Part shown: in pieces, positions 21,174 to 26,530 of the stretch
Position numbering within the stretch: position 1 is the first letter of the stretch
Layout of the letters: each line of letters starts with the position of its first letter
Source: Smittium culicis
Taxonomy: Eukaryota; Kickxellomycota; Harpellomycetes; Harpellales; Legeriomycetaceae
Assembly (NCBI GenBank): GCA_001970855.1
Contig: LSSN01005855.1
Coordinates: 1-26,530, forward strand
DNA length: 26,530 nucleotides
Direction: 5' to 3'
The notes under the pieces: generated by a model
Seen by the model: the letters and a program-made list of their open reading frames with translations, nothing else
Database searches by the model: none
Told to the model about the DNA's origin: nothing
Made by a program: the position numbers and the translations under genes

Positions 21174-24100
21174 TTATCTTTTATACATTTTATATACTTT
21201 CGAATTTATCGGTACAGGAGGAACTGCATAGTTAGTTTCGTTTTGATGGTAGTAGCTCGAATAATTAGGATCCCTTATATAGTAATTCTGGTTGACTTCT
21301 GGGTATTGCGTGTTATAGCTGTAAGCTGTTTTGGTATCATGGTCCGGTGTCATATCAGGTGGTATAAAGCATGCTTCTGAAATTAAGCTTCTAGCTTTTT
21401 TCAGAGTGTACTTTTGTGGATCTGAGTGGAAGTATTGGCTATTATAGTTTAGGCTATGCAACGGACTGCCATTATTCAAGTTGTAGTTGCTAGTGAAACT
21501 GCTATTTATTGAAGGCGAGTACAATTGTGCTTTATAATCATTATTGGTAAACACCGGAGATCGTAACGAGTAAATTGAAGGATTATACTGGGACGAATGG
21601 AGCGAATAATTTGAATACCGGCTTCCAAAGTTCATACTGTTTATTGGGAGCGCTGATTGTGATCTAGGACCCATTGATAAGTTAGGACTCGTTAAACCAC
21701 TACTTTTACCATCTGTCCTTGAAACAAATTCAAAGTATTCTTTTTCGTATTCTTTATTGCTAGTTAAAGGGTTTTTATAGTCATTATACCTTTTTGTTTT
21801 TTTCTTTTCGGGTATCATATCAGTTAAATAAGTGCCTTTACTTCTAAAAATTTTTGCACCGCTACCAATACCATTTCCCCCAACTTCAAATCCATAATAG
21901 TTCGTAGTTTTTGTACTATTTAAAAACCTCCTATTCTCAAAATTTTCCAACAATTCCTCCTTCTCTCTGAGCACCTTATTCCCATTTTTCTTTTGAAACT
22001 CAATCAATTCAGCATACATGCTTTTTCTGTTGCCTCTAAACGCTGATGATGATGTTGATGAGCCTGCAACGCTTTTGTTGTCAAAGTTAAAACATTTAAC
22101 TCCTCTCAAACCGCGGCTTTGTTTCTCAATGTAAAATGATGTGTGTCTGTTAGGCGCCCTATTTATAGCATTTTCTGATCGTACCGAAATCGTATCTGAA
22201 TCAGCATAAACCAGGTTGCTTTTCGGTCTCATATTCGGACTAAAAGCCAGCATTTCGCGCTCGTATCCATGTCCATACATCAAACTCGTTAAACCATCCG
22301 ACGTTCTGCTTTTTTGAACTACCTGCAATGGCGGTACTTTACTCCTTATTTGTCCGTCGTAAATCGTACTCACGTACCTTTTTTGTGCATGTTTTTGGCT
22401 AGAATGTTCCCTTACTGTGGGATTGCAGCTTAGATAGTTAGATGGCTTCATTTTATTTATATTGAGTATATTATCGCTGTAGTTTGTTTTCAAGTTAGTT
22501 CTTTCCTCCAAATTACCTAAATACTCGCTGAAACTCATCATTGATCTTTTAGGCCTTACACCGTTCTTATTTATATTCTGTATTTTTTTGCTATTCTGAG
22601 AATCTCGGGTAGTATCTTGGTCTATACTCGGGTTTTTATACTTGATACTAAACAAACTTTTTCCAATTAAACTAGGGATTCTGATAGCCTTCTCGTACAG
22701 TTTCGCTAAGCTCTCATTATCTGATGATAACGATCCATTAATCGATTCGGATACTTTTTTTTTGGCTATAATCCCTTCTTTTATACCCATTGCACTTTTA
22801 GTTTCTCGAGGTTTAGGCTTATTATGGTCATCTGATGACGGGTATTCATGCTCAGGTTTTACCTTTGGTTTAATTTCTTTATACCTTAATGGATTAGATG
22901 AGTTAAATCCAGACTCTTTTCTCGCTTGGATAGAATTAGTTGTATTTTTTGGTTTTCCAATTTTGTATGATGATATATCACTATCCCTAAAGTTCATCGG
23001 ACTGATTAGCTCAGGAAACATCCTAATTTCGACGATACTGTCTTCCGAAAAGTTATAGTCCATTTTTCGACTAGCTGCATTCCATTCACTGCCTATATTG
23101 TATATATCCAGACCTTTCTTACTGTCAAACCCAGATCTCTTTTCTATCCACTTTGGCTCGGGCTTACTTTCAAGCCCGAAATTTTTCGTCTTTATACAAA
23201 ATGTCTCTCCATCTAAAAGTCCTCGCGATATTTCCGTTAAATCGTCCATTTGGCATAATGTTGGACTCTTAATTATATCTATACAATCCATTTCATTTGC
23301 ATCACAAAACAATACATTTTTAACTTTTTTGCGCCTGATCAAATGTTTTTTTACACTGGCTTTAGTTAATTTTTTACATATGAAATATTTATCATGCTTT
23401 CGCTTTCTCCATTTCAAAATCCGCCTCCTTCTAAATGTTTCATACCTATATCTCTTTGATATCGGATATGCTCTAAATCTTAATTCTGCTCTATTTATAT
23501 TATATACTGAAATCATATCTGCCATTCCTATACCAGTAACCTTTTGATACCTTCTGATTTTATTTACATATACATTCTTATTTATTCCTATAAGCTTTTT
23601 TTTTCCTATTTTTCTGAGTATGATTTTAGGCTTTCTTGAAAAGTTAAATTCTGATCTTATTATCTCAGTACTCTTTGAAGGTAAATCACTGAATGAATTT
23701 ATGGACTTATTTTCATCGCAAGAATCAGGCTCATATTCATATATGCTATCTTTGTTGTATTTTCCATAATATTCTCCCTGGTTTCCATCATTAGATTGTT
23801 CATTGATAGTTGCTGATGCTATTAAACTAAGTTTTCTGTAGCTATCTATCTCCGTAGAAATATCATAATCATCTGTGTTTTTACTATCAGGAAAATTATC
23901 ATCGCTTTTATAACTATTAAATTCATTGTGGTTTTTTTCTAGCTTTTGGTTAAATATCATTTTACTCTCAAGGTACTTGTTTATTTTTTTTGTAGTTTCC
24001 AATATTTTCTGTTTCGTGATTCTGGTTTCTTGATTTTCGCCTATATTTTTGAACTGCTTAGATTTGATTGCATTTGATGTTTGTAGGGCAGAATATTGGA

Positions 24101-25344
24101 CACCAAAGCCATTCCCCTTTGATTCATGATTTCTATCTACACTATAATTAGATTTTTCAAATCTTTTAGCACCACTAATTTGAGTATATCTAAACATTTT
24201 ATCACCTAAACTAATGAACCTTTTGTTATTATCTATGCCAAATTTGTTTATCTTTGGGCTTTCATTAAAAGTTCTTATTTTTGAAATGTTAGAAGCTTCA
24301 AAATACTCATAATTCAGTCTACCGAAACTTTTTGCTTTTTTTACAAATTTTTCATCCCTTGATGGAAAAAAGTTGATTTTTTGTATAACTGGGGTAATTG
24401 GAACCATTTCACCTCTACTACTATTAGAATATATATTGATCTCTTTACAAACCCGGTCACTATTTACACGATTCCCCCCGTATACTGGGACAAATTCATT
24501 TTTCACGCCATTATTTCTAACCAAAGGAATCAGGTTTAAATTCAGTTTATATGTAGCATCTGAATTTTTGGATTTTGAAAAGCTCTTTTTATTTCTAATC
24601 GTAATATCTTTACCATTTCCTTTTTTCATTTCGGCTAGATTTTCGAATTCCTTGTAAAATTGTTCATTCCTAAATCCCAAATCAGTTTTATTGTGTGGAT
24701 CTATTTCAACTTTACCTTTTGATTCTCCTCCATTTTTTATCTCAAAGTTTTTTTTTTTAGCTAGAGGCTTTCTTTTGAGAGTATAGCCCAATTCCTTTTT
24801 TCCAACTAGATAAATACTAGATGTGGATTCGCTGCTGCTTATACCAGATGAAGTGTACGATCCCACGCTTGCTAAACGCAGAGTATCAACCGTTACTTTA
24901 TTAAGATCAGAGATAATATCAATCTTAAAATTTTTAATGTCGCCACCAACGCCAGAGTTATTAATAGGAACGAATTGAAACATATCTTTTTTCACTTCAT
25001 AGTTTTCAAATCTATCTTCTTGAGTCAATTTCTCTTCACTATAATAACCCATCTCTATTTCTTTATGATTTTCAACGCCTTTCTCCTTCTTACAGCTTAC
25101 ATCTTTCTCATTCATTGTTTGTGGCTTCTTTTTTTCTATTTTTTCAGGATTTATAATAGCTTATTATGATTTTATGAGCACTAATAATTATAAAAATAAA
25201 CTTACTAATTAAATTTTTTATGATGAGAGAGACTGATTTTGAATTTAAAAATCTCTTAAAGTTAGCATCACCAAATTTAATCTTAGTTAAATCTCCCCTT
25301 TCATCAATATTTTCTTTTTTCTTTCTTTCTTTGCGCAAGTTCAT
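21174..25344 (-). CDS. Very large unrecognised, mostly disordered protein (orphan)
   Basis: The main exon is a continuous frame from ATG at 25115 to a TAA at 21174, 1313 residues. A likely first exon (25344-25206) ends in a GTAAGT donor and joins in frame to one of two acceptors (exon starting 25135 or 25159), giving about 1366 or 1374 residues with a very basic N-terminus. I do not recognise the protein. It is rich in Ser, Asn, Lys and Tyr, and has no obvious membrane segment or catalytic motif. Around residues 550-625 there is a dense Arg/Lys region (RRRRILKWRKRKHDK) next to a more ordered-looking stretch (GIGMADMISVYNINRAEL). The last 220 residues are Tyr/Asn/Ser-rich and prion-like. A DNA- or RNA-binding or scaffold role is only a guess. 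Its length without a stop in such AT-rich DNA argues strongly that it is real. Confidence 0.8.
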
Positions 25345-26530
25345 TATATATACTACCTAAAAACTTTATTGTACAGCGAGTATATTGCTATTAATGATTA
25401 TTTTCGAAAAATTAGTATAAATAAGTATAGAGTATAAGGAATATAAGAACATAAATCACTAACCTTATTACTTCGAGTTTACTCTCTATTACAGGAAAAG
25501 TATAATAGTTTTATTCTATGAAATCGCTTAAAAGGCATATAAAGTATATCTAGCTCTAAATTATTTAACAGGATAGCTATACTCCTATAGCTAGTTTATA
25601 TAATTTTTTTATGAACGTGCTTCGATAGTATTGATATAGTTATACTAGTTTTTTATCATTATTTAAAAATGAAAATAAAAAACGCGCAAAGAAAAATTGG
25701 CTTGTTTTTTTTACCTTGCTGGTATTTTATTTTGTTTATGCAATATATATTTGTTATGAAAATAAAAATTAATATAACCTGAATTTTTTTTAATATTGTA
25801 GTTATTTGATAAATTGCTTCTATTAGCTCTTACAATGAAAATAAAAATGTCGAGTATCTAAGACATACTAGTTTTAGATTTTTTATATTTCCATTTTTAT
25901 TAAAGGTATAACTAAAAAGGAGAGTGGCCAAACACTTTTTTATACATAAATTCTATATTAAATGGAATTGATTACATGAGGAACGTGTCAATAACGCATT
26001 AAGTAGACTAAAATATTTCAAAATAAGCTTTTATATACACACGGGTTAATGAAATCGCCCTCATTTGAAATGAATATAAAAGCTCATATAATTTAAGAAA
26101 CAGCGTTTATAAATGATAGGCAGGCGAATCTTTTGTTTTACTATAGTATAAATATTAAAGGAAATATAAATCCTCAAAATCTTTTGGAGCAGAAATTAGT
26201 AAATAAAAATACATTGAAAGTATATAGAGAATAAATAAAATGGCTGAGTATTAATTCAATTGTTATTTTATTCCATTTAGAAATACACGCTTTGAATATT
26301 TGTGCTAAATTAACTACTAGATCATCTAAAATATAACGCAATGTATTAATACTTTGGATATTTTTATACTACTTATCATAACTAAAATACTTAAGTAACA
26401 CTCTTTAAATCTATTAATACACCATTTACTTAATGTGTAATTAAATCGAACCAAGAGGCAGAATTATCTTTAGAGTTTACATATTTAATCTAGATTTGAG
26501 GATCACCATTATTAATATTGGTTCCCAGAT
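25345..26530. other. AT-rich upstream flank of the large orphan gene
   Basis: No supported gene or RNA. The word ATGAAAATAAAAA, or one base short of it, occurs at 25669, 25756 and 25835 (spacing 87 and 79). Minus-strand acceptor-like bases (TTTTTAG) lie just before the ATG at 25344 and keep the frame open, so a further upstream exon of the orphan gene is possible. The far end is plain AT-rich DNA. Confidence 0.4.

Noticed and set aside
22642..23547. Two plus-strand frames of 138 and 149 residues
   Set aside because: Both are antisense to the large orphan gene and look like reverse-frame artefacts, with no recognisable motif.
1..26530. CRISPR array, bacterial operon, rRNA or snRNA genes
   Set aside because: No regularly spaced direct repeats, no Shine-Dalgarno pattern and none of the conserved words of U1, U2, U4, U5, U6 or 5S RNA were seen; the genes have spliceosomal introns.

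Overview
The window looks like nuclear DNA from an AT-rich eukaryote, most likely a fungus from an early-diverging lineage. Three things suggest this. The genes have short introns (about 60-150 bp, all starting GT and ending TAG). The proteins are rich in Asn, Ser and Lys. The protein set is eukaryotic: SRP receptor alpha, an RNF121-type membrane RING ligase and a non-LTR retrotransposon. A gut-fungus (Harpellales-like) source is a guess from overall style, not shown by the sequence. The standard genetic code fits: a CTG codon next to the G4 motif of the SRP receptor falls at a position that is Leu in homologues.

Layout. 1-1128 is AT-rich with no gene I can support. 1129-6700 (minus strand) is a single decayed non-LTR retrotransposon (LINE). 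It keeps ORF1 with a CCHC zinc knuckle, ORF2 with an APE-type endonuclease, a reverse transcriptase with a YADD motif and a C-terminal Cys/His segment, and ends in an A-tail (T11 on the plus strand). It is broken by many stops and frameshifts. Between ORF1 and ORF2 lies a cluster that fits the heat-shock-element consensus. 6722-10139 is a long AT-rich stretch without a recognisable gene. 10580-14178 (minus) is a two-exon WD40-type gene of about 1170 residues, possibly related to the propeller half of SCAP. 15796-17776 (minus) is a complete two-exon SRP receptor alpha gene. 19087-21061 (plus) is an eleven-exon RNF121/RNF175 homologue, 337 residues. 21174-25344 (minus) is a very large, mostly disordered, unrecognised protein. 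25345-26530 shows nothing firm.

How the genes relate. Three of the four intact genes may share a secretory-pathway theme: SRPR docks ribosomes at the ER, RNF121-type ligases sit in the ER/Golgi membrane, and the WD40 protein resembles, less certainly, an ER sterol-sensing escort. Eukaryotic neighbours need not be co-regulated, so this is only an observation. SRPR and RNF121 are divergent and separated by 1.3 kb. RNF121 and the large orphan gene converge with only 112 bp between their stop codons, and each one's poly(A) signals lie in or next to the other's 3' region.

No wholly new system could be demonstrated. The best leads are the heat-shock-like array inside the LINE, the retained-intron form of the WD40 gene that would add a hydrophobic tail, the WD40 protein lacking a sterol-sensing domain, and the giant orphan protein.
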